Assembly (NCBI GenBank): GCA_905205855.1
Contig: CAJLFL010000056.1
Coordinates: forward strand, 1 to 10,310
Source: an uncultured Eubacteriales bacterium
Lineage (GTDB): Bacteria; Bacillota; Clostridia; Monoglobales; Monoglobaceae
Reading direction: 5' to 3'
DNA length: 10,310 bases
The notes beneath the pieces are model-generated. The model was not told where the DNA came from, did no database searches, and was given only the letters and a program-made list of their open reading frames with translations. Shown here piece after piece: positions 1 to 6,081 of the stretch. The position numbers and the translations under genes were made by a program. The stretch's first letter is position 1; every line of letters starts with the position of its first letter.

Positions 1-339
1 AAGCTTTTTTTCAAGCCAGGCTTCAAATTTTGACGGTTCCTGTTTTACAGGTTCTCCGTCATCATCAACGTCAAAAAACTGAGCCGAAAACATTAAGGCT
101 TTGACGCCGATAATCATTGAGTCAAAAAAACCTACACATCCGCGTATAATGGGAAGCTTGACAAATTTGCCTGAGCGGATTTTACCGAGAGGCTGTTTGT
201 CAACGGTTATTTCGCCGTCGGGTTTTCTGACAGCTGTTGCTATTAAATGAGGACCACGCATCATTACGCCTTCCATGACTGCCTGACCGCCGATGGAGGT
301 TTTGTGTACGATTCCCACTGTATTCTTTTTGTCATTCAT
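1..339 (-). CDS. DUF1385 (YqhQ-like) protein, N-terminal part
   Basis: The first 113 codons of a minus-strand gene are present; the rest lies beyond the left edge. The translation begins MNDKKNTVGIVHKTSIGGQA and continues VMEGVMMRGP. The block IGGQAVMEGVMMRGP at about residues 16-30 is the signature I recognise for the DUF1385/YqhQ family, which is conserved in Bacillota and has no established biochemical role. A later hydrophobic stretch (about residues 62-88, containing IRGCVGFFDSMIIGVKALMF) fits the start of the membrane-associated part of the family. The start ATG at 337-339 has an AGGTG ribosome binding site 8 nt upstream, and a good promoter lies just before it, so the gene is probably transcribed separately from the minus-strand pair to its right. 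In many Clostridia DUF1385 genes sit near rpmE, prmC and prfA, so those may lie to the left; that is inference. Family assignment is firm, function unknown. Confidence 0.88.
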   Translation of the reverse strand, partial: MNDKKNTVGIVHKTSIGGQAVMEGVMMRGPHLIATAVRKPDGEITVDKQPLGKIRSGKFVKLPIIRGCVGFFDSMIIGVKALMFSAQFFDVDDDGEPVKQEPSKFEAWLEKKL

Positions 340-368
340 TTAGGCTGCACCTGCTTTCTTAGATATCA

Positions 369-397
369 ATTATAGCATATGCGGAGAGAATAAGCAA
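369..397 (-). promoter_or_regulatory. Extended -10 promoter for the DUF1385 gene
   Basis: On the minus strand, TTGCTT (392-397) and TATAAT (369-374) are separated by 17 nt. The -10 box is preceded by TGC, giving an extended -10 element. The -35 box begins just beyond the stop codon of the upstream Gx-transporter gene, and the -10 is about 30 nt from the DUF1385 start codon. The element matches the SigA-type consensus well and explains independent expression of this gene. No transcription data are available here. Confidence 0.65.
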
Positions 398-404
398 TAA
401 AAAC

Positions 405-902
405 TTATAAAAAGCGGCTGATTTTGTTGTTTGCGTAATATATGCAAAGACCGGTAAAAAGTCCGGTTATCAATCCGGAGAGTATCAGAACGGGCAGATA
501 CCAGAATACAGCTGTGCTCTGAGTGATCAAAGCAGCACAAATAAGCTGAAAGAAATTGTGAAAAATACCGCCGAAAGCGCTGATTGCCCATACACGGTTT
601 TCCCCTATTACTCGAAGGAGCAGAAGCTCTGTCAAAAGACTGCCTGTGCCGCCGGCAAGACTGTAAAGCAAAACAGATGGGTTTCCTATTGCAAATGCGC
701 CGAGCAATATACGTGATATAAGAATCATAAATGCTTCGGGTGCGGATAAATTAAGCAGGGCAAACAGGGTAATTATGTTGGAAAGTCCGGGTTTGATTCC
801 GGGAACGGGGATAAGAGTCGGCAGCTGTGCTTCGGCAACAAAAATCGTAAGTGCGGCTGCGGTAAGAATTCCGTCAAATACAAGGCGTTTTGTTTTGTTC
901 AT
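405..902 (-). CDS. Gx transporter family membrane protein (EetB-like)
   Basis: This 165-residue, very hydrophobic protein has about five or six predicted membrane segments (roughly residues 8-25, 41-55, 57-76, 78-98, 104-127 and 132-156). The N-terminal pattern, AEAQLPTLIPVPGIKPGLSN at about 23-42, is typical of the family called Gx transporter, formerly 'heptaprenyl diphosphate synthase component I'. The old name is misleading, because no prenyl-synthase catalytic motif (DDxxD) is present. From memory, members of this family occur as EetB in the flavin-based extracellular electron transfer loci of Listeria and lactobacilli, next to a NusG-domain-II protein, which is the arrangement here. The start codon follows a clear GGAGG site, and the gene begins 16 bp after the stop of the NusG-II gene, so the two are almost certainly cotranscribed. 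The transported substrate is unknown. Confidence 0.85.
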   Translation of the reverse strand: MNKTKRLVFDGILTAAALTIFVAEAQLPTLIPVPGIKPGLSNIITLFALLNLSAPEAFMILISRILLGAFAIGNPSVLLYSLAGGTGSLLTELLLLRVIGENRVWAISAFGGIFHNFFQLICAALITQSTAVFWYLPVLILSGLITGLFTGLCIYYANNKISRFL

Positions 903-918
903 AATTAACCTCCGTGTT

Positions 919-1299
919 CTATCTGCTGACAGTATCGGCGCTGTTGAGGCTGTTATCCGTGATTTTTATTATGACATGATTCGGCAGACAAACGATCGGA
1001 GCTGTGCCGTTTTTGATTTTTCCTTGTTTTACGCAAAGCTTGTCCGGGCATGAGGCAGATTTTACGGATATGCCGTCATGCTCTGCAAGAATAATATTTT
1101 CTTCTTTTCCGTCCTCTGATTTAACGGTAAATTTCTCGGCATCAACGAGAACTGAGAGATTTATTGTTTTTATAAGAGATCCGTCTTTGTAAATCTCTGC
1201 GGTTTTTGATTTTGGATTAAAGCTTTTAAAAGCGAATATGCAGCATATGCAAATCAATGCTGTTGATAACAGTATATATATTATTTGTTTTGTTTTCAT
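919..1299 (-). CDS. NusG domain II-containing anchored protein (EetA-like)
   Basis: This 126-residue protein has an N-terminal membrane anchor (about residues 6-24) followed by a small extracytoplasmic domain. The domain matches the NusG domain II family (DUF1312): CPDKLC at residues 84-89 and CLPN at 104-107, with hydrophobic strands around them. Despite the name it is not the transcription factor NusG, since there is no NGN or KOW domain. Family members are usually found beside Gx transporter proteins, FMN-binding/ApbE-type proteins or polyprenyl synthases, and from memory EetA of Gram-positive extracellular electron transfer loci belongs here. The three conserved cysteines C84, C89 and C104 could form a disulfide or bind a cofactor; this is inference. 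Start ATG at 1297-1299 has a GGTGGAG site 9 nt upstream. It is the first gene of a two-gene operon. Confidence 0.85.
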   Translation of the reverse strand: MKTKQIIYILLSTALICICCIFAFKSFNPKSKTAEIYKDGSLIKTINLSVLVDAEKFTVKSEDGKEENIILAEHDGISVKSASCPDKLCVKQGKIKNGTAPIVCLPNHVIIKITDNSLNSADTVSR

Positions 1300-1330
1300 A
1301 AAGAATTACTCCACCGAAATTTATGGTTAA

Positions 1331-1336
1331 ATTATA
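1331..1336 (-). promoter_or_regulatory. Probable -10 box for the NusG-II/Gx operon
   Basis: A perfect TATAAT lies on the minus strand 31 nt before the NusG-II start codon. No good -35 box sits at standard spacing; the best match is TCTGTT at 16 nt, which is weak. The ribosome binding site and start codon fit a short leader. The position inside the divergent spacer supports it, but the missing -35 keeps confidence moderate. Confidence 0.42.
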
Positions 1337-1427
1337 CAAAAAAGCTTTTTGCAACAGATAAAAAACTACCGTTACTACTGAATCATACATATTTTTATTT
1401 TTTTTGTCAAGTTTTTGCCTGAAATGC

Positions 1428-1457
1428 TTGTTTTTTTTCTTATGTTTATGGTATACT
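1428..1457 (+). promoter_or_regulatory. Extended -10 promoter for pncB operon
   Basis: TTGTTT (1428-1433) and TATACT (1452-1457) are spaced by 18 nt, and the -10 is preceded by TGG, an extended -10 motif. The -10 ends 61 nt before the chosen pncB start. Just downstream, AATTGTA occurs twice (1459-1465 and 1470-1476), about one helical turn apart, which could be an operator or chance in A/T-rich DNA. The leader is too short and A/T-rich for a recognisable NAD-class riboswitch. The rest of the spacer 1300-1518 holds poly-T/poly-A tracts and nothing else I can name. Confidence 0.6.
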
Positions 1458-1518
1458 TAATTGTAGCATAATTGTATTGTAAAAAAACTTTAACATTTTG
1501 AAAGAGGGCTTTGGGTGT

Positions 1519-2949
1519 ATGAACTACACAATGCTGACCGACTTTTATGAAATAACAATGGCAAACGGTTATTTTAAAGAGGGCATGAGAGATAAAATAG
1601 CATATTTTGATATGTACTTCAGACAGGCTCCGGATGAAGCAGGATTTGCAATCATGGCAGGGGTTGAACAGCTTATAGATTATCTTAAAAATCTTAAATT
1701 TGATGAAAACGATATAGAGTATCTGCGTTCAAAAAATATGTTTGACGAGAACTTTCTTGATTATCTTAAAAACTTTAAATTCTGCTGTGACGTATGGGCA
1801 ATTCCGGAGGGAACGCCGATTTTTCCGAACGAACCTATTGTGACGGTTCGCGGCCCTTTGGTACAGGCTCAGTTTTTGGAAACAATGATACTGCTTACGG
1901 TAAACCATCAAAGCCTTATAGCGACAAAAAGCAATCGTATAGTACGTGCGGCAGGCGATATTCCGGTAATGGAATTCGGCTCAAGGCGCGCACAGGGATA
2001 TGACGGCGCGATTTACGGTGCAAGAGCAGCTTATATCGGCGGCGTTGCAGGGACGGCGTGCACAATATCCGATCAGCTTTTCGGAGTTCCCGCACTCGGA
2101 ACAATGGCACACAGCTGGGTACAGGCATTTGACAGTGAGTACGAGGCTTTTGCCGCATATGCAAAAGCCTATCCGCAAAACTGCACTCTGCTTATTGATA
2201 CTTATAATGTTTTAAAGAGCGGATTGCCTAATGCGATAAAGGTCTTTGACGAAATTTTAAAGCCTATGGGCATTACCAAATGCGGAGTCAGAATTGACAG
2301 CGGAGATATAACATATCTGACCAAAAAGTGCCGCAAAATTCTTGATGAAGCAGGTTGGGAGAGCGCACAGATTGTAGTTTCAAATTCTTTGGATGAGTAC
2401 ATTATACGCGATATATTGCAGCAAGGCGCAAAGATAGATTCATTCGGCGTGGGAGAAAGACTTATAACCTCAAAGTCTGAGCCTGTTTTCGGCGGTGTAT
2501 ACAAGATGGTTGCTGTGGAGGAAAACGGCGAAATACTGCCGAAAATAAAAATAAGTGAAAACGTTATAAAAATCACCACACCATATTTCAAAAAGGTTTA
2601 CCGGCTGTACTCTAGGGAAACCGGAATGGCTATAGCAGATGTACTTACGACAAGGGATGAGATAATAGATGACAGCAAGCCTTATGAGATATTTGATCCC
2701 AGAAACACATGGAAACGCAAAATAGTAACAGGATTTACGGCAAAGGAACTTCAGATTCCGATTTTTGTAAACGGCGAGTGTGTATATGAATCACCATCGC
2801 TTAAAGAAATTAAGAGTTACTGCAAGGAGCAGCTCCTTACCATATGGGATGAGGTAAAGCGCTTTGAGAATCCGCACGAGTATTATGTCGATATGTCACA
2901 AAAGCTTTGGAATATAAGATATGATTTGCTTGCTGCACATAACTGCTGA
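1519..2949 (+). CDS. pncB: Nicotinate phosphoribosyltransferase
   Basis: This cytoplasmic enzyme converts nicotinate, PRPP and ATP to nicotinate mononucleotide, the first step of the Preiss-Handler NAD salvage route. The 476-residue translation opens with MNYTMLTDFYEITMANGYF, the standard family N-terminus. Other family marks are FGSRRAQG (S155-R156-R157), GTMAHS with H198 (the position of the phosphorylated histidine), RIDSGD (D260-D263) for ribose-phosphate binding, and FGVGERL (309-315). A longer frame begins at a TTG at 1498, but I chose ATG 1519 because homologues start here and AGAGGG (1503-1508) sits 10 nt upstream. Length matches Bacillota PncB (about 480-490). It is the first gene of the plus-strand run and is followed after 52 bp by a PRPP-synthetase-like gene, which would supply its co-substrate. 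No NiaR-like operator was recognised. Confidence 0.95.
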   Translation: MNYTMLTDFYEITMANGYFKEGMRDKIAYFDMYFRQAPDEAGFAIMAGVEQLIDYLKNLKFDENDIEYLRSKNMFDENFLDYLKNFKFCCDVWAIPEGTPIFPNEPIVTVRGPLVQAQFLETMILLTVNHQSLIATKSNRIVRAAGDIPVMEFGSRRAQGYDGAIYGARAAYIGGVAGTACTISDQLFGVPALGTMAHSWVQAFDSEYEAFAAYAKAYPQNCTLLIDTYNVLKSGLPNAIKVFDEILKPMGITKCGVRIDSGDITYLTKKCRKILDEAGWESAQIVVSNSLDEYIIRDILQQGAKIDSFGVGERLITSKSEPVFGGVYKMVAVEENGEILPKIKISENVIKITTPYFKKVYRLYSRETGMAIADVLTTRDEIIDDSKPYEIFDPRNTWKRKIVTGFTAKELQIPIFVNGECVYESPSLKEIKSYCKEQLLTIWDEVKRFENPHEYYVDMSQKLWNIRYDLLAAHNC

Positions 2950-3001
2950 GAATTATTTAATCAATATAAATATTTAGAAAAACGAAAGGATTGGTGTAAA
3001 T

Positions 3002-4132
3002 ATGGACAGCGCAATAGAATCCTATAATTTAGGACGTCTTGGCGTTATCGGAATGAAAGGCTGCGAGGAGATGACTTATAAAATAAATGAGCATCTCAGA
3101 AAGTTTAATGAGGAAAAGGAAAATCATATTGATTCGTTTGTGATTCCGATAAATTGTCCGAGATTCGGAACAGGTGAAGCAAAAGCAATGATTCTCCATT
3201 CAATTCGTACATACGATATATATATCGTAATGGATGCGTTTAACTATAACGTAACGTACAATATGTACGGAAAAGAACATCCGATGAGTCCGGATGACCA
3301 TTATCAGGATTTAAAGCGTATTATTGCTGCAATGGGCGGCAAGGCAAAGCGTATAACCGTTATTATGCCCATGCTTTACGAGGGCCGTCAGCATAAGCGT
3401 GTGGCGCGTGAATCTTTGGATTGTGCAATGGCGCTGCAGGAACTTGTAAATATGGGTGTTGATAATATTATTACCTTTGACGCGCATGATCCGAGAGTCC
3501 AGAATGCTGTACCGCTCAGCGGATTTGAGAATGTTCATGCAACCTATCAGATGATAAAGGCGTGCCTGAGATATGATGAGCATATCATGCTGGACAAAGA
3601 AAACACAATGATAATTTCTCCGGATGAGGGCGCTGTCGGAAGATGTATGTATTACTCATCCGTTCTTGGTATGGATTTGGGTATGTTTTATAAGCGCCGT
3701 GATTATTCAACAATAGTTGACGGCAAAAATCCAATCGTTGCACACGAGTTTTTGGGTAACGACCTGACAGGTAAGGATGTTATTGTAGTTGATGATATGA
3801 TAGCATCAGGAGATTCAATGGTTGACGTTGCAAGAGAACTTAAAAAGCGTAAGGCGCGCAGAGTGCTTGTGTTCTCTACATTCGGACTGTTTACAGAGGG
3901 AGCGGAGAAGTTTAACAAGGCATATGCAGACGGCTTGATAGATGCTGTTTTTACGACCAATCTTGTTTACCGTTCGCCGGAGCTTTTGGCTGCGCCGTGG
4001 TATCACGAGGTTGATATGTCAAAATATATTGCGCTGCTTATACAGACTCTTAATGAAGAAAAATCAATAAGCGAGCTTTTGACTCCGATTTCCAGAATCG
4101 AGAAAATATTAAATAAATACAGGAATAAATAA
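3002..4132 (+). CDS. Divergent ribose-phosphate pyrophosphokinase (PRPP synthetase-like)
   Basis: The 376-residue protein shows the PRPP synthetase layout: two phosphoribosyltransferase-type domains. Visible counterparts of classical Prs are EGRQHKR (127-133, for the ATP-binding RQD region), FDAHD (159-163, for DLHAEQ), ISPDEG, YKRRD with K231 and R233 (the catalytic Lys-x-Arg pair), and VVDDMIASGDS (262-272, the PRPP-binding loop). It is longer than classical Prs (about 315) and differs at several positions: RQH instead of RQD, and ASGDS instead of DTGGT. It therefore belongs to a separate branch of about 380 residues that I recall from Clostridia. The likely product is PRPP from ribose-5-phosphate and ATP. 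Its place between pncB (52 bp upstream) and miaB (1-nt overlap) suggests PRPP supply for NAD salvage. A main prs gene probably exists elsewhere; that is inference. The start has AAAGGA 11 nt upstream. Confidence 0.85.
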   Translation: MDSAIESYNLGRLGVIGMKGCEEMTYKINEHLRKFNEEKENHIDSFVIPINCPRFGTGEAKAMILHSIRTYDIYIVMDAFNYNVTYNMYGKEHPMSPDDHYQDLKRIIAAMGGKAKRITVIMPMLYEGRQHKRVARESLDCAMALQELVNMGVDNIITFDAHDPRVQNAVPLSGFENVHATYQMIKACLRYDEHIMLDKENTMIISPDEGAVGRCMYYSSVLGMDLGMFYKRRDYSTIVDGKNPIVAHEFLGNDLTGKDVIVVDDMIASGDSMVDVARELKKRKARRVLVFSTFGLFTEGAEKFNKAYADGLIDAVFTTNLVYRSPELLAAPWYHEVDMSKYIALLIQTLNEEKSISELLTPISRIEKILNKYRNK

Positions 4133-5535
4133 TGAAAAAAACCGTAATGATCAGTGCCGAAGAATCCGCGGCACAAAAGGAATATATACAAAAGGTACGG
4201 GTTTTAAACAGTGCCGCTGCAAAAAAACCGTTGGCATTCATAGAAACATACGGATGCCAGCAGAATTCTAGCGACTCTGAAAGAATTAAAGGAATGTTAA
4301 ATGATATGGGCTTTGACTTCTGTGATAATACACAGGACGCCGATCTTGTTTTATATAATACCTGTGCCGTACGTGAAAATGCTGAACTTAGAGTTTTTGG
4401 CAATATCGGGGCACTTAAACATCAAAAGCGCAGAAAGCCGGATATGATTATCGGTGTTTGCGGCTGCATGATGCAGCAGGAGCATATAGCTGAAACCGTA
4501 AAGAAAAAGTATCCGCATGTAAGCCTTGTTTTCGGAACCCATGCTTTACACAGATTCCCGGAGCTTTTATATGGAGCAATGAATAATCAAAGGGTATTTG
4601 ATGTCCATAATGAGGACGGAACAATATCAGAGGATATATCCTACAAGCGCGACGAGCCGCCGCTTGCACGTATACCTATTATGTACGGATGCAATAACTT
4701 TTGCACATATTGTGTTGTGCCCTACGTAAGGGGCAGGGAACGCAGCAGAGCGGCAGAAAACATAATTGAGGATGTCAGGGATGTTGCAAAGAACGGATAC
4801 AAAGAGATTATGCTGCTCGGACAGAATGTAAACTCTTATAAGTCGGATGACGGAATAAGCTTTCCTCAGCTTTTGCGGATGGTCTGCAGGGTTGATGGAA
4901 TAGAGCGTGTAAGGTTTATGACGTCGCATCCAAAGGATTTATCAGACGAACTGATAGACGCGATGGCTGAGGAACCGAAAATCTGCAAGCAGCTTCATCT
5001 GCCTGTTCAGTCAGGCTCAGATCGTGTACTAAAGCTTATGAACAGAAAATATACACGTGCAGCTTATATGGAACTTGTGAAAAAAGTAAAATCGCGTATA
5101 CCGGATATTGTTTTGACAACCGACATAATAGTAGGTTTCCCCGGAGAAACCGATGAGGATTTTGAGCAAACTCTTGATATACTGCGCGAGGTAGAATACG
5201 ATACGATATTTTCTTTCATATATTCAAAACGCGTCGGAACTCCGGCGGCAAGTATGCCGGACGTGATGACTGAGGAACAAAAGCATCATAATTTTGACAG
5301 GATGCTTGAGGTTCAGAATGAGATTTCCGGGCGTAAGAATGACGAATATCTCGGCAGAACAGAGCTTGTTCTGGCTGAGGGGGTAAGCAAAAATAATGCG
5401 GAGGCATTGACCGGACGAACAGAGGGCGGAAAAGTTGTTAATTTTCCAGGTGGAAAATCTTTAATAGGAAGCTTTGTAAAGGTTAAAATAACTCAGTGCC
5501 GGACGTGGTCTTTGTTTGGAGAGATTACAGAATAA
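4132..5535 (+). CDS. miaB: tRNA-2-methylthio-N6-dimethylallyladenosine synthase MiaB
   Basis: This radical-SAM methylthiotransferase adds the 2-methylthio group to i6A37 of tRNAs reading UNN codons. The 467 residues show all three domains. The N-terminal MTTase domain has its Fe-S cysteines at C42 (TYGCQQN), C78 (NTCAVREN) and C112 (VCGCMM). The radical-SAM core has C187-x3-C191-x2-C194 in YGCNNFCTYC, followed by the GRERSR motif. The C-terminal TRAM domain covers about 396-465. About 33 residues precede the MTTase domain, a short extension usual in Clostridia. The start ATG overlaps the preceding stop codon by one base (TAATG), with AGGA 7 nt upstream, so translation is probably coupled to the PRPP-synthetase-like gene. 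The next gene follows after 18 bp. MiaA, which makes the i6A substrate, is not in the window but may lie downstream of mutL, as is common in this phylum (inference). Confidence 0.95.
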   Translation: MKKTVMISAEESAAQKEYIQKVRVLNSAAAKKPLAFIETYGCQQNSSDSERIKGMLNDMGFDFCDNTQDADLVLYNTCAVRENAELRVFGNIGALKHQKRRKPDMIIGVCGCMMQQEHIAETVKKKYPHVSLVFGTHALHRFPELLYGAMNNQRVFDVHNEDGTISEDISYKRDEPPLARIPIMYGCNNFCTYCVVPYVRGRERSRAAENIIEDVRDVAKNGYKEIMLLGQNVNSYKSDDGISFPQLLRMVCRVDGIERVRFMTSHPKDLSDELIDAMAEEPKICKQLHLPVQSGSDRVLKLMNRKYTRAAYMELVKKVKSRIPDIVLTTDIIVGFPGETDEDFEQTLDILREVEYDTIFSFIYSKRVGTPAASMPDVMTEEQKHHNFDRMLEVQNEISGRKNDEYLGRTELVLAEGVSKNNAEALTGRTEGGKVVNFPGGKSLIGSFVKVKITQCRTWSLFGEITE

Positions 5536-5553
5536 ATTAAACGGAGGATTTAA

Positions 5554-5943
5554 ATGAGTAAGGAAAAAATATTTGAAAAAGCGAAAGAAATAGGTGAGCT
5601 GATAACGCACAGTGATGAAAAGGCAAGAGCGGCAGAGGCTAATCGCGCTTTGACCGCAGACACGGCAGCTATTGACCTCATAAACGGATATAATGACAAA
5701 AGACAAAAGAAAATGGCTGAATTTGCGGATAAGCAGCCGACCGCTGAGGAGGCACAGCAGGTAAACGAGTATCTGCAGGGCGAGTTTAATAAAATAGCTG
5801 AGAATCCTGTAATACGTGAGTATATTGAGGCGAACAAAGCCTTTGAGGATATGCTGAATCAGATGGATCAGATTATAAAAGGCTCGATTTCGGGCGGACA
5901 CAGCTGCGGCGGTTCGTGCTCGTCATGCTCAGGCTGCCACTGA
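5554..5943 (+). CDS. YlbF/YmcA-family protein with cysteine-rich tail (RicA-like)
   Basis: This 129-residue, mostly helical and charged protein matches the Com_YlbF family (YlbF/YmcA): an N-terminal helix beginning MSKEKIFEKAKEIGELI, a central charged helix, and NPVIREYIEANKAFEDML near 84-101. In B. subtilis YmcA (RicA), YlbF (RicF) and YaaT (RicT) form a complex that carries Fe-S clusters, influences RNase Y-dependent RNA processing and is needed for competence and sporulation. Here the C-terminus ends in a Gly/Ser-rich tail with C118, C122, C125 and C128 (spacing Cx3Cx2Cx2C), a likely cluster-binding segment. Position between miaB and mutS matches B. subtilis ymcB-ymcA-cotE-mutS-mutL, which favours YmcA/RicA rather than YlbF; cotE is absent. 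A strong GGAGG site precedes ATG 5554. No YlbF or YaaT partner is in the window. Confidence 0.85.
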   Translation: MSKEKIFEKAKEIGELITHSDEKARAAEANRALTADTAAIDLINGYNDKRQKKMAEFADKQPTAEEAQQVNEYLQGEFNKIAENPVIREYIEANKAFEDMLNQMDQIIKGSISGGHSCGGSCSSCSGCH

Positions 5944-5965
5944 TATAAAAGGCAGCTTCAGAAAA

Positions 5966-5987
5966 CAGAGCAGACCGCTCTGCTCTG
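5966..5987 (+). terminator. Hairpin after the YmcA-like gene, possible terminator
   Basis: CAGAGCAG (5966-5973) and CTGCTCTG (5980-5987) form a perfect 8-bp, GC-containing stem around a 6-nt loop, starting 23 nt after the stop codon. A shifted pairing, AGAGC with GCTCT, is also possible. There is no run of U after the stem (GTGTTTAATC follows), so it is at best a weak intrinsic terminator. It may instead be a 3'-end stabilising or processing hairpin. Confidence 0.4.
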
Positions 5988-6001
5988 GTGTTTAATCTCC
6001 A

Positions 6002-6044
6002 AAGGAGTTGTATCAAAATGAATTTTATTTTGATACAGCTCCTT
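6002..6044. repeat. 18-bp inverted repeat upstream of mutS
   Basis: Positions 6002-6019 pair with 6027-6044 around a 7-nt loop (6020-6026). All 18 pairs form, 17 Watson-Crick and one G-U (6008 with 6038). The outer part is GGAG/CTCC and the inner part is ATCAAAAT/ATTTTGAT. It begins 58 nt after the YmcA-like stop and ends 37 nt before the mutS start. The stem is long for a terminator, and no U-tract follows (TTGAAACG). Near symmetry means it would fold on either strand, as in dispersed intergenic palindromes of Clostridia. TTGATA in the right arm and TATAAG at 6051-6056 (15-nt spacing) could be a poor mutS promoter. Role not determined. Confidence 0.75.
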
Positions 6045-6068
6045 GAAACGTATAAGTAATATTATGAA

Positions 6069-6073
6069 AGAGG
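6069..6073 (+). promoter_or_regulatory. Ribosome binding site deciding the mutS start
   Basis: AGAGG lies 8 nt before the ATG at 6082. The reading frame is open further upstream to a TTG at 6043 and an ATG at 6064. The TTG lies in the right arm of the upstream hairpin, neither has a comparable site, and known MutS proteins need only a few residues before the LTPMMQQY block. Confidence 0.7.
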
Positions 6074-6081
6074 TAATAAAA

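Noticed and set aside
775..1053. Plus-strand open frame of 92 codons
   Set aside because: It lies antisense over the Gx-transporter and NusG-II genes, both of which have clear family motifs and ribosome binding sites; it has no recognisable domain.
919..1299. Transcription factor NusG
   Set aside because: The protein has an N-terminal membrane anchor and only the domain II-like fold; no NGN or KOW region is present.
1498..1518. N-terminal extension of pncB from a TTG start
   Set aside because: Homologues begin at the MLTDFYE block, and AGAGGG inside the extension is well placed for ATG 1519.
1458..1518. NAD-type riboswitch in the pncB leader
   Set aside because: The predicted leader is only about 55 nt, A/T-rich and without stable stems or a recognisable NAD-binding consensus.
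2202..2591. Minus-strand open frame of 129 codons
   Set aside because: Antisense shadow of the conserved pncB core, with no ribosome binding site or family resemblance.
6043..6081. N-terminal extension of mutS from TTG 6043 or ATG 6064
   Set aside because: The TTG lies in the right arm of the hairpin, neither start has a good ribosome binding site, and AGAGG at 6069-6073 serves ATG 6082, which gives the family-typical N-terminus.
5944..6081. A cotE-like gene between the YmcA-like gene and mutS, as in Bacillus
   Set aside because: The interval is only 138 bp, is dominated by inverted repeats, and contains no credible frame.
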